Below are positions 1 to 10,364 of a DNA stretch of 64,000 nucleotides, in pieces. The translations under genes and the position numbers were made by a program. Source of the stretch: Acidobacteriota bacterium (GTDB taxonomy: Bacteria; Acidobacteriota; Terriglobia; Terriglobales; Acidobacteriaceae); contig JAKAFB010000004.1 in the NCBI GenBank assembly GCA_021818105.1, positions 1-64,000 of the forward strand, in the 5' to 3' direction. A model generated the notes under the pieces. It did no database searches. It saw only the letters and a list, made by a program, of their open reading frames with translations, and had not been told where the DNA came from. How positions within the stretch are numbered: the first letter of the stretch is position 1; every line of letters begins with the position of its first letter.

Positions 1-219
1 CCCTCGCCGCTTGTAGTGCCACTGGCAACATTGATAGTTCGCACCTCGCAAGACTTGGACAAACGTTCGGAAGACACGCTCCAGGGCTGTACATTCCCTC
101 TATACACGGACGTAATCCACATTGGCCCGGGAGCATGGACATTACTGCTTCAGGTCAGTAGTAATACCATGACACTTCCCCACGTCGTTAGTAGAACGTA
201 TCCAATTGCAGTTGAATAG
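1..219 (+). CDS. Possible C-terminal fragment of a gene cut by the window edge
   Basis: The reading frame is open from the first base to a TAG at 217-219, giving about 72 residues. The last 30 residues alternate hydrophobic and polar positions, including a GPGAWTLLLQV stretch, which would suit the end of a beta-sandwich domain. No family is recognised. Codon use is not strongly biased, so chance openness is possible. No ribosome-binding site needs explaining if the gene starts outside the window. Treat as a weak call. Confidence 0.25.
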   Translation, partial: PSPLVVPLATLIVRTSQDLDKRSEDTLQGCTFPLYTDVIHIGPGAWTLLLQVSSNTMTLPHVVSRTYPIAVE

Positions 220-993
220 GAATACCCACAGAGGAGCAATCAGACTATAGGACTGCTCTTGCACTGCTGTGGCTCCAGCAATCATCGTCTGAGCCCCAGC
301 AGTACCGCCAATTAGTTGGGAAGCGCTGAATAATCGCGAGTAATAAGGGCTGGCATCCTGAGTGTTGGCCTTATCAGATCAGGCTCGACGTATTGTCGAG
401 TTCGGGCTGCTTGTTTCACCGCTGGATATAGCTCGTCCGGCTGCGGACACACTACGTCCTGATGGTTGCGTTTGAAGATTGATATTTGCGAGACGTATCC
501 AGTGCTGGCAGATGTTGGCCAGTACAAAGCGCGTGCACAGCCAGTAGTGATTCTTCTTCAAACCTCGGTAGTGCACTTTGGTAAGGCCCAATACGCGCAT
601 GAGTACCTGGAACGGCGACTCCATCTTGGCGAGCGCCCGGGCCCTGGTACGGTTCCTGTGTTATCGACTTCGTCTTCGCCTGCTGTTGTTTTTAAGCGGC
701 GCGTGGTCAAGTTCTGAGCAGCATATGCCGGGTATAATTCGCCTCTACCTGCTCTTGATAGCCCACATCGCCCCAGACCTTCTTCTGGTTGCCGAATGAT
801 TTCTCCGCAATGAAACATTGCATCGCAGCCAGGATGCATACTGTTATAACTTCATAGCAGAGCGTGCCTGGGCTTAGCACATCACCCCACCGCCTAGTGC
901 ACAAGAGATGAGTAGCTGCCACGACCTTTGGCAGTCCGCTCTCAACTTCTGTTCGTCGCGCTTACGCCATTTATTTCGCGCTCCACTAACCCT
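220..993. other. Intergenic stretch, no gene recognised
   Basis: About 770 bases with only short overlapping open frames on both strands (at most about 90 codons), none with a convincing ribosome-binding site or a recognisable domain. No tRNA, CRISPR repeat or strong terminator was seen. Base composition looks less GC-rich than the rest of the window. Confidence 0.5.
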
Positions 994-3747
994 CTAGCGT
1001 CCGGTGACCTGTTCGCGTGTCGCCTCAGCGATAAGGTCCGCCTTTGACGTCTCCAGCAACCTCTTGGCGTCAATCCTCGCGAACATATCCAGCAAGCGAG
1101 CTATCAGCCCGGTCCACCCTGTCTGGTGGCTGGCTCCAAGGCCGGCCCCGTTGTCGCCGTGGAAGTACTCATAAAACAGGATGTAGTCGCGCCAATATGG
1201 ATCTTCCTGGAACTTCTTTGCTCCGCCGTATACCGGGCGACGTCCGCTATTATCGCGCAGGAAGATGTTCGACAGCCGACGCGCCAGTTCCTGAGCCACT
1301 TCGAACAGCGTCAAATAGTTGCCGGACCGGGTTGGACACTCAACCTTGAAGTCGTCTCCATAAAATTGATAGAGGTTGATCAGTGAGCGTATCAGCAGGC
1401 CGTTGACTGGCATCCAGATCGGGCCACGCCAGTTGGAGTTGCCTCCGAACATGCCGGAATTGGATTCGGCTGGAAGATAGTCAACCCTGTATTCCTGCCC
1501 GTCAACTTGGAAGATGAACGGGTCAGAAAGATGCTTGCGTGACAGCGAGCGGATTCCATATGGGCTGAGAAACTCCTCTTCATCCAGCATGTATCCGAGA
1601 ACACGTTGCAGCTTTTCCTTGTCGAGCACGGACAAGACCCTTCGTTCCCCGTAGCCCACCACGGTCTCTTCTGTACGACCGATCTGCTTCAAAACATCCG
1701 GGTGCCTCTTCTTGAATAGTTCAACAAGTTCTGTGAACCGAGGATGCTTCTTGAGAAATCCCGGCTCGAAAACCGTTGACGCACAAACCGGGAGCAACCC
1801 GACCATGGAACGAACTTTGAGCCGCGTTGCATGGCCATCTGGAAAGTGGAGTAGATCGTAGAAGAATCCATCCACTTCATCCCACATCTTATCGTGGCCT
1901 TCACCAATCCGCTGCATTGCATAGGTAATCCAGATGAATTGCTCGACGAATCGAAATGCGATGTCCTCGTACATCGGATCGTACTCAGTAAGAATGCTGG
2001 CGATCTCCAACATATTCTGGCAATAGAACGCCATCCATGCTGTTCCATCTGCCTGGTCAAGGGAGCCGCCGGTTGGCAACTTCGAACTGCGATCGAAGAC
2101 GCCAATATTGTCCAATCCAAGGAAGCCGCCCGCAAATACATTGCGGCCATCAGGATCCTTTCGGTTAACCCACCAATTGAAGTTCTGCATCAGCCCCTGG
2201 AATGAGCGCTCCAGAAAGCGAAGGTCGGCGCGCCCCAGTTCCTTTTCAACATTGAATAGGAATAGCGTTGCCCAGGCATGCACCGGAGGATTCACATCGC
2301 TGAAGTTCCACTCGTACGCTGGAATCTGCCCGTTCGGATGCGCATAGAGATTGCGCAGCATGAGCAGTAGTTGGTCCTTCGCAAAGTCGAAATCCACCAG
2401 CGACAGCGAAATGGTATGAAATGCTAGATCCCACGCCGCATACCATGGATACTCCCATTTATCCGGCATGGAGATGATGTCGCTGTTCAACATGTGAAAC
2501 CATTCGGTATTCCGCAGACTGCGGAGTCCGCGTCCTGTCATTGGATGAGCGTCATGTTCACACAGCCATTTATCCAGATCGAAATAGTAGAACTGCTTAC
2601 TCCACAGCATTCCCGCCAGCGCCTGCCTGTGAACCCGACGCTCATCTTCGCTGAGCGAGGCCGGAGTGATGCGATCATAAAACTCATCTGCATCTGCAAG
2701 CCGAGACGTAACCACCTGATTGAAGTCCGTGAAAGGAACATCCGCCGGCGAAGAACTCAACCGCACACGAACGACCTCGCTCCCACCAGCGGGGACCTGC
2801 AGCACATAATGAGCTGCAGCCTTTGTCCCCGATCGATCTGGATTGACAGCTGTCTTATTTCCGTTCACCACGTACTCGTGGAATGCGTCTTTCACGTATG
2901 GCGTCGGGTTCGGCTGCCCCCACAAGCGGTTGGCATTGGTCTCGTTTTCAGTAAATAGCAACTCTGGATTCCCGTCACACTGCAGCGTGTAATCTACGAG
3001 GGTGGGGTGAGTCGCCTTTACTACTCCTTCGCCTGCCCACTTCAGGATCGGCTTGTTCTGTGTTTCGCCTTCCGATGACCACGTATTTCGGAACCAGAGT
3101 GTAGGAAGCACATGGATGGTCGCGGCTTCGGGCCCGCGATTGTGAACCGTGATTTGCACCAGCATGTCTTCGGGACTCGCCTTCGCATACTCTACGAAGA
3201 CGTCAAAATACCGATCGTCATCAAAGACGCCGGTGTCCAAAAGTTCATATTCGAACTCTTCTCGCGACCGGCCGCGATTGGTTTCCACCAGGTCACGATA
3301 CGGAAACTCGCTCTGCGGATACTTGTATAGATATTTCATGTAGGAATGTGTCGGAGTGCTGTCAATATAAAAGTAGTATTCCTTTACATCTTCGCCGTGA
3401 TTGCCTTCGCTGTTGGTCAGTCCAAACATGCGTTCCTTCAGGATTGGATCGCGGCCGTTCCAAAGCGCCAATGCGAAACACAGCTGCTGGTGATCGTCCG
3501 AGATTCCGGCAAGCCCGTCCTCCCCCCAACGGTACGCACGCGAACGCGCCTGATCGTGAGTGAAATACCCCCAGGCGTTGCCATCCTGGCTGTAGTCCTC
3601 TCTCACCGTGCCCCACTGTCTCTCGCTCAGATATGGTCCCCATTTCTTCCACGGAACGCCTAACTCACGTGAATCATTCAGGCGCTTCTGTTCTACACAC
3701 TCTACATACGATATAGATGGGGTTTTCCCTTCATTCGCGGCGACCAT
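994..3747 (-). CDS. Glycoside hydrolase family 63-like (MGH1-type) glucosidase
   Basis: Predicted 917-residue glucosidase related to GH63 / mannosyl-oligosaccharide glucosidase-like enzymes. The N-terminal half is a beta-rich domain (WKKWGPYLSERQWGTVRED near the start). The C-terminal half is an (alpha/alpha)6 barrel with WEYPWYAAWDLAFH around residues 431-444, whose Asp fits the family's catalytic acid, and a later GNSNWRGPIWMPVN motif typical of the clade. No signal peptide is visible, so it is probably cytoplasmic and acts on alpha-glucosides. The start at 3747 is chosen because AAGGAG (3755-3760 on the complement) lies seven bases upstream; an ATG 11 codons earlier lacks such a site. It is isolated, with no transporter or regulator next to it. 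The family call is firm; the substrate is unknown. Confidence 0.88.
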   Translation of the reverse strand: MVAANEGKTPSISYVECVEQKRLNDSRELGVPWKKWGPYLSERQWGTVREDYSQDGNAWGYFTHDQARSRAYRWGEDGLAGISDDHQQLCFALALWNGRDPILKERMFGLTNSEGNHGEDVKEYYFYIDSTPTHSYMKYLYKYPQSEFPYRDLVETNRGRSREEFEYELLDTGVFDDDRYFDVFVEYAKASPEDMLVQITVHNRGPEAATIHVLPTLWFRNTWSSEGETQNKPILKWAGEGVVKATHPTLVDYTLQCDGNPELLFTENETNANRLWGQPNPTPYVKDAFHEYVVNGNKTAVNPDRSGTKAAAHYVLQVPAGGSEVVRVRLSSSPADVPFTDFNQVVTSRLADADEFYDRITPASLSEDERRVHRQALAGMLWSKQFYYFDLDKWLCEHDAHPMTGRGLRSLRNTEWFHMLNSDIISMPDKWEYPWYAAWDLAFHTISLSLVDFDFAKDQLLLMLRNLYAHPNGQIPAYEWNFSDVNPPVHAWATLFLFNVEKELGRADLRFLERSFQGLMQNFNWWVNRKDPDGRNVFAGGFLGLDNIGVFDRSSKLPTGGSLDQADGTAWMAFYCQNMLEIASILTEYDPMYEDIAFRFVEQFIWITYAMQRIGEGHDKMWDEVDGFFYDLLHFPDGHATRLKVRSMVGLLPVCASTVFEPGFLKKHPRFTELVELFKKRHPDVLKQIGRTEETVVGYGERRVLSVLDKEKLQRVLGYMLDEEEFLSPYGIRSLSRKHLSDPFIFQVDGQEYRVDYLPAESNSGMFGGNSNWRGPIWMPVNGLLIRSLINLYQFYGDDFKVECPTRSGNYLTLFEVAQELARRLSNIFLRDNSGRRPVYGGAKKFQEDPYWRDYILFYEYFHGDNGAGLGASHQTGWTGLIARLLDMFARIDAKRLLETSKADLIAEATREQVTGR

Positions 3748-4281
3748 CACAATGCTCCTTTCACACTCCAACTGCTGCAAAGCGCTTGTTCAGATGGGCA
3801 ACATACCTCAGTTCAGCTACGCAAGTAACCGCCTTAAACACCCGCACTCCTGCTTCAGCAACCGAGCATAGAAATATGAGGGGACTTCCGCAACTACGAA
3901 AACTGCTAGCACTTTGCAGTTGGGCAACTTGCGGGCTTCTTCCCTCGTCCAATCACACTGGCAAACGGTCCATTCTGACTCAATCAGGAGCCAAATTGGA
4001 CACAATACCCGCCTGATGCGATAAATGCTCTGGTTATTGATTCCCCGGGGAGATTGATAGAGGGTCATAAAGAAGTCGAATTGTGGTGCGCAATTAAATA
4101 TGTCTGGAGAGCGCACGATCAAACCCGACACCGAAGGCCATCGCAATGCCGTTATTGTTGGCTTGCAACCCTATTAAACTGGCGTCTTCAAATCCAAGCT
4201 CAGATATTCTCGCCAAAGCAACAAACAAGAAGAACTGGCCATTGCACGCTCATGAATCGCTCAGTAACTTGCGCTCGCCTG
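3748..4281. other. Intergenic stretch upstream of the glucosidase gene
   Basis: About 530 bases between two minus-strand genes. It should hold the glucosidase promoter and the 3' end signals of the preceding gene. No open frame with a ribosome-binding site and no clear hairpin terminator was found. It looks AT-richer than the flanking genes. Confidence 0.5.
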
Positions 4282-5838
4282 TCAGAAACGAATCCTGTAG
4301 CCAGTTGAGATCTGTACATTCCCCTGAGTAACGTAGTAATCCGTCGAAATAATTCTTCCAAGTGTGGATATATTCGGATTCGGGTAGTCCTGGAGATAAC
4401 GAACCAGGGTTGTGCCGAAATCTATTCTTATCGCAGATCGCCGGCTTGGGTAAAACTCCAACGTTCCACCAGCGTCCAGGGCAAGTCGGCTAAGGTTGGT
4501 GCGATGCGAGTTCTCTCCCCCACTCCACGCATTCTGGTAATAGATGAAGCCAGGACGAAGTTTGGCAAATAATCCCCAATTCTCTGTGCGCGTCCCAAAC
4601 TTTGCTCCAAATAGACCCTCCCATGTTGGAGCGCCGCTGCCATCACCTGTCAGGTGGTTGATCTCGCAATCCAGGGACAGGCTTTCCAGCAGGCGAAATT
4701 CATATGGAAACCCGATGCCCGGATGATTTTGCCGGCAGTGCAAACAGTCTCCATCGACTCCCGGTAGACTTATATTCACAAAGTTGATTCCAACGCTCTT
4801 CCGTTGTCTCCTCCACGAGTCATCACCGCTGACATTACCGACCATCGGGGGAGCCGAGCGAATGAAATGCCTATTGCCATACTCCTTATTCCACGGCAGC
4901 ACACCATTAAACAGAGCAGCAAAGTTGCGAGTAGGTTCAAGAGCACTCCGCAAGATTACTGCAGCCACCCGACTGTGTTCTCCTGCCTTACCTACAATAT
5001 ATTTGTCGATCGTGTCCTCCATCATGATCCATCCCATCCCCGCAACCGGCGTCAGAATCCAATCTGACAGCCCCGTGTTGTTAGTCGCAGGCTTATGGTG
5101 GGGAATATTGAGGCATTGTGGACTCGTACCGCAGCCAGGCACATACTCCCAGCCGCCCGCATTGCCTATGCTTGACTCGCTCAGTGGACCGATCTTCCAT
5201 TGCACTTCGAATGCTGCTGCCCACGCCATTGCCTTCAGGCGACTTGTCCAATACTGCGGATCCTTTCCTATGACCCTTGTACTGCCCACAGGGCTGTTTT
5301 GCAGAAAAATCCAACCTGCAACTGCGCCCTGCATAGGATGCGCAATGTCATTCACGAGGAAGCTGTCACCGTCCCCCCAGCGCTTCAGGTCATATCCTTG
5401 GAATGAGACTATCCAGTTGTGAAAAAAGCGCCCGTGAAGTAACTGGCTGCGAAGCGCTGGGTCTTGCATGAGCCTAAACCCATGCTCAATGGTCAAAAAC
5501 TCAAACTCCTGCCGGACCGCTCTTCTAAGTTGAAAATGCTGCTTCGGAACCGTGGAATGCAAAACATAGCTTTCCGTGGCTCCGGCCGCCGGGACTTCTG
5601 TTTCAAGCTCTGGGTGGCTCACGAAACTGTCTGGGGGCTTAGCACCCGCCCCAAGCGGCAGGTTGGGCCTGCCCAAACCATGAGTAGCTTCAATATCAGT
5701 TGGCCAGTCTAAAGACGTTTGATAGACGGGCCCCGCCTCAAGCGCCTGTGCTGTAGCAGGCACCGAGCCGAAGTGTGTGTAGGTAAAGAAAAGGAGAATC
5801 CATGCTCCGCTGATTCCGAAAGCAAGGCGCCTCCACAT
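4282..5838 (-). CDS. Predicted outer-membrane protein of unknown function
   Basis: 518 residues. An N-terminal signal sequence (MWRRLAFGISGAWILLFFTY) precedes a proline-rich linker. The middle part has a DSFLVNDIAHPMQGAVAG motif and a WEYVPGCGTSPQC loop with a cysteine pair. The C-terminal third alternates aromatic and polar residues, as in transmembrane beta strands, and the protein ends in GYRIRF; a terminal Phe is the usual BAM insertion signal. The start at 5838 is preferred because a GGAGAAGAG sequence lies just upstream; an open extension of 32 codons has no site. The middle motif faintly recalls DUF3943-type barrels, but I do not claim membership. The gene is alone on this strand next to the tRNA. 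Confidence 0.7.
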   Translation of the reverse strand: MWRRLAFGISGAWILLFFTYTHFGSVPATAQALEAGPVYQTSLDWPTDIEATHGLGRPNLPLGAGAKPPDSFVSHPELETEVPAAGATESYVLHSTVPKQHFQLRRAVRQEFEFLTIEHGFRLMQDPALRSQLLHGRFFHNWIVSFQGYDLKRWGDGDSFLVNDIAHPMQGAVAGWIFLQNSPVGSTRVIGKDPQYWTSRLKAMAWAAAFEVQWKIGPLSESSIGNAGGWEYVPGCGTSPQCLNIPHHKPATNNTGLSDWILTPVAGMGWIMMEDTIDKYIVGKAGEHSRVAAVILRSALEPTRNFAALFNGVLPWNKEYGNRHFIRSAPPMVGNVSGDDSWRRQRKSVGINFVNISLPGVDGDCLHCRQNHPGIGFPYEFRLLESLSLDCEINHLTGDGSGAPTWEGLFGAKFGTRTENWGLFAKLRPGFIYYQNAWSGGENSHRTNLSRLALDAGGTLEFYPSRRSAIRIDFGTTLVRYLQDYPNPNISTLGRIISTDYYVTQGNVQISTGYRIRF

Positions 5839-6577
<739 letters not shown>

Positions 6578-6605
6578 TGTCTGGCTTTTGATTGTCCTAT
6601 ATCAA

Positions 6606-6632
6606 ATTATCAGACTGAACCCGGGACGTCAA
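6606..6632 (-). promoter_or_regulatory. Candidate sigma-70 promoter of tRNA-Asn
   Basis: On the minus strand TTGACG (6627-6632) and GATAAT (6606-6611) each match five of six consensus bases. The 15-base spacer is shorter than the usual 17. Transcription would begin about 20 bases before the mature tRNA 5' end, which is sensible. Sequence inference only. Confidence 0.4.
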
Positions 6633-6698
6633 AAATACTGTGACGGCGCGTTGAACATCCATGAAATATAGGATAGAAGTAGGCCCACAGGAGGGAGA

Positions 6699-7274
6699 AT
6701 GTCCCGCATAAGCCGGCTGGACCACAGCCAAGTCACATCTGACCTCGCCGCACTCTTCGACAAAGTATTTTCCGTGCGGGGCAACGTGCCCAACATGTTC
6801 CGCGTGATGGCGCACCGGCCGGAGATTTTTGCCACGATGCAGGCCCACTTTGCCGCTGTGCTGAATACCGGCACGGTTCCAACCAAGCTGAAGGAACTCA
6901 TCATCGTCCGCACCAGTCAGGTGAATGAAACTCCCTACTGCCTGGCCAGCCACACGATTCTGGCTCGCAATCTGGGCTGGACAGACGACCAGTTGACGCA
7001 TCTGTCTGAGTGGCGTGAGCGCAGTGACTTTACGCCTGCAGAAAAGGCAGCCTTGCGCCTGGCGGAAACCGTTACGCGCGACGCTCATGCTGTAACCAAC
7101 GAGCAATTCGAGGAGTTGCGCAGTTTCTACTCCGAAGGCGAAATTGTCGAATTGCTCTGCGCGATTGGCCTCTTCAACTACTTCAATCGCTTCAACAATG
7201 CGCTCCAAATGGAACCCACCAAACCCGGTGAAGGCGGCCGCGATCCGGCAAAGGAAGCAACCACCGCACGATGA
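6699..7274 (+). CDS. Carboxymuconolactone decarboxylase / AhpD-like protein
   Basis: 191 residues of the AhpD-like, all-helical CMD family, whose members include alkylhydroperoxidase-type thiol peroxidases. The active-site region reads ETPYCLASHT around residues 73-82: one Cys and a His three residues later, in place of the CxxC of true AhpD. That single-Cys pattern fits the 'peroxidase-related' CMD subgroup. The start has a good AGGAGGG site six bases upstream. The C-terminus ends in a charged tail. It is followed 54 bases later by a HAD hydrolase gene and may be co-transcribed with it. Family call is firm, the reaction is not. Confidence 0.85.
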   Translation: MSRISRLDHSQVTSDLAALFDKVFSVRGNVPNMFRVMAHRPEIFATMQAHFAAVLNTGTVPTKLKELIIVRTSQVNETPYCLASHTILARNLGWTDDQLTHLSEWRERSDFTPAEKAALRLAETVTRDAHAVTNEQFEELRSFYSEGEIVELLCAIGLFNYFNRFNNALQMEPTKPGEGGRDPAKEATTAR

Positions 7275-7328
7275 ATCCCCTGCACCTCACTTCGCTCAAA
7301 AATTTCACAAAGGAGTCTGCTTTAAAGA

Positions 7329-7922
7329 ATGAAACTACAATTACCCGGCGGCGCCTTCCGCGCTTATCTGTTTGACTGTGATGGCACCATCGTCGATTCA
7401 ATGCCGCTCCATTATGTTGCCTGGAAGAGAGCGCTGGCAGAGTGGAACTGCGTGTTTCCCGAGGAGCTTTTCTATGCCTGGGGTGGTAGGCCTGTAACTG
7501 AGATTATCGCCTCGCTCAACGAGGAGCAGGGGCTGAACATGCCCGTCGAAGCGGTGGCCAAGCGCAAGGAGAAACTCTACTACGAGCAACTGCCGCAGCT
7601 CAAGGCGATTCCCGAGGTGGTCGAGCACATCGATGCGCAGCACGGCCGCATCCCTTTTGCCGTGGTTTCGGGCAGCCGGCGCAATTCCGTGGTGGGTTCC
7701 CTCACCGCCCTCAACCTGCTGGAGAAGTTTGCAACGCTGGTGTGCGCTGAGGACTACCAGAACGGCAAGCCTGCGCCTGATGGCTTCCTGCTGGCCGCCG
7801 TGCGACTGGGCGTGGAGCCCGAGCACTGCCTCGTCTTTGAAGACACCGACATGGGCATTCAGGCTGCAACCGCAGCAGGAATGGCCTCCGTGCGCGTTCC
7901 CCAGCCCTGGGAGAGAAATTAA
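7329..7922 (+). CDS. HAD-superfamily phosphatase, beta-phosphoglucomutase-like
   Basis: 197 residues, the normal length for subfamily IA HAD enzymes. Motif I is DCDGT (Asp16 nucleophile and Asp18 acid/base), followed by VDSMPLHYVAW in the helical cap. Motif II is the Ser of VVSGSRR, and motif IV is EDTDMGIQAATAAG near residue 165, binding magnesium. It resembles beta-phosphoglucomutase and YqaB-type sugar phosphatases, so a small phosphosugar is the likely substrate. An AAAGGAG site lies 13 bases before the ATG, a long spacing. It lies between the CMD gene and the glycosyltransferase gene on the same strand. Confidence 0.88.
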   Translation: MKLQLPGGAFRAYLFDCDGTIVDSMPLHYVAWKRALAEWNCVFPEELFYAWGGRPVTEIIASLNEEQGLNMPVEAVAKRKEKLYYEQLPQLKAIPEVVEHIDAQHGRIPFAVVSGSRRNSVVGSLTALNLLEKFATLVCAEDYQNGKPAPDGFLLAAVRLGVEPEHCLVFEDTDMGIQAATAAGMASVRVPQPWERN

Positions 7923-7982
7923 GGAACCCGGCGATGCGCGCCAGCGTACTTCTCTCGAACTTGGACTGTATACAGGAGGGCC

Positions 7983-9500
7983 ATGCTTCCCGCCGGGAGA
8001 AACCTTGTCGCCACGAAGCCACACGGCGACCTTGCTGTGCTGGTTGCCATCGCCTCAGTTGAAGCGCTCATCCATATCGCCACCAACGGCCGCTACGGCT
8101 TTCATCGCGACGAGTTGCAGTTCCTCAGCAATGCACGCCATCTCGACTGGGGTTTTGTAGCCTACCCACCACTGACCCCTCTGCTCGAGCGCATCGCCCT
8201 CTCACTTTTCGGTCTGTCGCTCGTGGGCCTGCGACTCTTTTCCGTCCTCGCTCAGGTTGTTGTGGTGGTATTCACCGGGCTTATGGCACGCGAACTAGGC
8301 GCCGGACGCATGGCTCAATCAGTGGCAGCCCTTTCCGTCGTGTTCACCCCACTAGCACTCTTCAACGGAACGGAGTTCCAGTACACCAGCTTCGACTACC
8401 TATGGTGGGTATTGATTGCCTACTTCACCATCCGCCTGCTTAAAAGCGAAGACCCCCGATGGTGGCTGGCCATAGGCGCTGCCACTGGGCTGGGACTGCA
8501 AACCAAGTACTCCATCGTCTTCTTCATCGCCGGCATCCTTGGCGGCGTGCTATTCACCAGTGCCCGGCATTATGTGAAAACGGGCTGGTTCTGGGGCGGA
8601 ATCGCCCTGGCGCTGCTTATCTTTCTTCCCAACATTCTCTGGCTCGTCCACCACGACTTCATCTCGTACCGCTTCCTGCAACACATTCATAGGCGCGATG
8701 TGGCCGAGGGGCGCGCGGACAGCTTCCTCAGCGATCAGGCGCTGATCTGCATGAATGTCGTTGCAGTCCCGCTGGCGCTAACCGGACTCGTGTTCTACAT
8801 GCGCGACAAACGCTACCGCATGGTCGGCTGGATGTATCTCATTCCCCTGCTGCTGTTTTACTTCGCCAAGGGGCGTGGCTACTATGTGGGCGCTGCATAT
8901 CCCATGTTGCTCGCGGGTGGCTCATCCGGCGCGGAGCGCGTACTGGCATTCCTCAGCAGGCTCACACGATGCACCATCACCGCCGTCTTTGTAACCGGAC
9001 TGACCGCGTGTGGGGCCTACGTGTGCGCCCTTGTTCTGCCCGTGCAGAATGCCGGCCCTCTACGCGACTTTGCTCTACAGCACAACAGCGATCTGCGCGA
9101 AGAGATCGGCTGGAACCAACTGGTTTCCACTGTCGCCGCAATTCGCAATTCCCTGCCGCCCGGTCAGCTGGAGAATGTGGGTGTACTCGTGGGCAACTAT
9201 GGCGAAGCGGGCGCGATCGAAATCCTCGGCCCGGCCCAGCATCTGCCGCAGCCCCTCAGCATGACCAACTCGGCATGGCTGCGCGGCTACCCCACGCCGC
9301 CACCCAGCACGCTCATCGTGGTCGGCTTTTCGCGCAGTGAAGTGGATGATGCCCTCACAGGCTGCCTCCTTGCCGGTCATAACGGCAACCGCCAGGGTAT
9401 CCACAACGAAGAAAGCCTGAGGCATCCCGACATCTTCGTCTGCGGGCCACCGCGCCTGCCGTGGGCGATCTTCTGGCAACAGAATCAGCGCTTCGGCTGA
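7983..9500 (+). CDS. GT39/ArnT-like integral membrane glycosyltransferase
   Basis: 505 residues with about ten hydrophobic segments. The first periplasmic loop contains GYGFHRDELQFL-type sequence (residues 37-48) followed by YPPLTPLLERI, the acidic-residue arrangement typical of PMT/ArnT-like GT-C enzymes that use polyprenyl-phosphate sugars. A smaller soluble region follows after residue 380. The ATG has an excellent AGGAGGG site four bases upstream. Its job is probably transfer of a sugar to a lipid, polysaccharide or protein on the outer face of the inner membrane. Acceptor unknown. It ends 16 bases from the convergent CAP gene. Confidence 0.82.
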   Translation: MLPAGRNLVATKPHGDLAVLVAIASVEALIHIATNGRYGFHRDELQFLSNARHLDWGFVAYPPLTPLLERIALSLFGLSLVGLRLFSVLAQVVVVVFTGLMARELGAGRMAQSVAALSVVFTPLALFNGTEFQYTSFDYLWWVLIAYFTIRLLKSEDPRWWLAIGAATGLGLQTKYSIVFFIAGILGGVLFTSARHYVKTGWFWGGIALALLIFLPNILWLVHHDFISYRFLQHIHRRDVAEGRADSFLSDQALICMNVVAVPLALTGLVFYMRDKRYRMVGWMYLIPLLLFYFAKGRGYYVGAAYPMLLAGGSSGAERVLAFLSRLTRCTITAVFVTGLTACGAYVCALVLPVQNAGPLRDFALQHNSDLREEIGWNQLVSTVAAIRNSLPPGQLENVGVLVGNYGEAGAIEILGPAQHLPQPLSMTNSAWLRGYPTPPPSTLIVVGFSRSEVDDALTGCLLAGHNGNRQGIHNEESLRHPDIFVCGPPRLPWAIFWQQNQRFG

Positions 9501-9516
9501 AGTATGCGCGCAGCCC

Positions 9517-10317
9517 TCAGTAAAGGATGACCGCAATCCGATAGGCCGTAAAAGTGCCCGATACGCCGCGCGCCTGGCAACTGCCGATGGCAGCACTGCG
9601 ATAGCGGTGCGTAGCTAGCTTCTGCTGCAAAGCTTCGGGTAGCCGGGCCAGATCCGAGTCCTGCCAGCGCATGATGAAAAGCGGCTGTAGTCCATTGTGC
9701 GCAGGTGGAATCCCTTCATCCGTCCTGCATGCAGCACGCGCCTGCGACGAGTCGGCAAGGATGCTCACGCCGCTCGGGCGCACCAGTTGAGCCACACGCG
9801 CCTCCACCTGCAAACCCGAAAGGTCAGCAACGTCGTGCGAGTAGTCCGCAGTGGCATATTCCACCCCACGGATCGCCACCACCGCTATACCCACCCGGTT
9901 TACTTGCGGATTCAGAAGATTGGCGCGGTGGCCGGGCGAGTGCATCCATTCGTCGTGGATGTCGTATGCGGAGGAGGCCACTGCGACGTTTTCCTCAATC
10001 AGGTCAAAGTGCGCGCCAGCCTGCCCCGCGCGCTCGGCCAGATCCGGCTCGCCGCCATAGCGATGCGAGATGGGCCCTTCGGCAGCCATCAGAAGGCAAT
10101 GGCGCCGTGCCGCTGCTGCCAACGCCGAATCCCACTGCAGCGGCCTTGCGCCAGAACTCGCACGCGCCTGATTCGCCAGAGCCAGCAATTGTTCCGCCTC
10201 GGAAGGCATGATTCTGCCCGCACCCGGCTGCGCATAGGAGCTTGCCGGCGTGCCAGCAACAACCAATACCATCGCAACACACACCCAAAAAGAATTTCGC
10301 AGGATTACCATATTCAT
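9517..10317 (-). CDS. Secreted CAP-domain (SCP/PR1-like) protein
   Basis: 266 residues. A signal peptide (cleavage likely after SSYA) is followed by a CAP domain at roughly residues 35-150, with LLALANQARASSGARPLQWD, a buried HRYGG segment, ENVAVASS and HDEWMHSPGHRANLLNP. The His and Glu of these motifs form the conserved CAP pocket. The C-terminal 100 residues match nothing I recognise. CAP proteins in bacteria are exported and of mostly unknown activity. The start at 10317 is chosen among clustered GTG/ATG codons because GGAG lies 11 bases upstream. It diverges from the ABC permease gene with 47 bases between. Confidence 0.82.
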   Translation of the reverse strand: MNMVILRNSFWVCVAMVLVVAGTPASSYAQPGAGRIMPSEAEQLLALANQARASSGARPLQWDSALAAAARRHCLLMAAEGPISHRYGGEPDLAERAGQAGAHFDLIEENVAVASSAYDIHDEWMHSPGHRANLLNPQVNRVGIAVVAIRGVEYATADYSHDVADLSGLQVEARVAQLVRPSGVSILADSSQARAACRTDEGIPPAHNGLQPLFIMRWQDSDLARLPEALQQKLATHRYRSAAIGSCQARGVSGTFTAYRIAVILY

Positions 10318-10364
10318 CTTCAACACTACTCCAGCGCGGCAGTCGCGGTATTCTTGCAGTGCCC

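Noticed and set aside
7967..7974. Another TGTATACA palindrome
   Set aside because: It directly precedes the ribosome-binding site of the GT39-like gene, is single, and has no -24/-12 box nearby; taken as chance.
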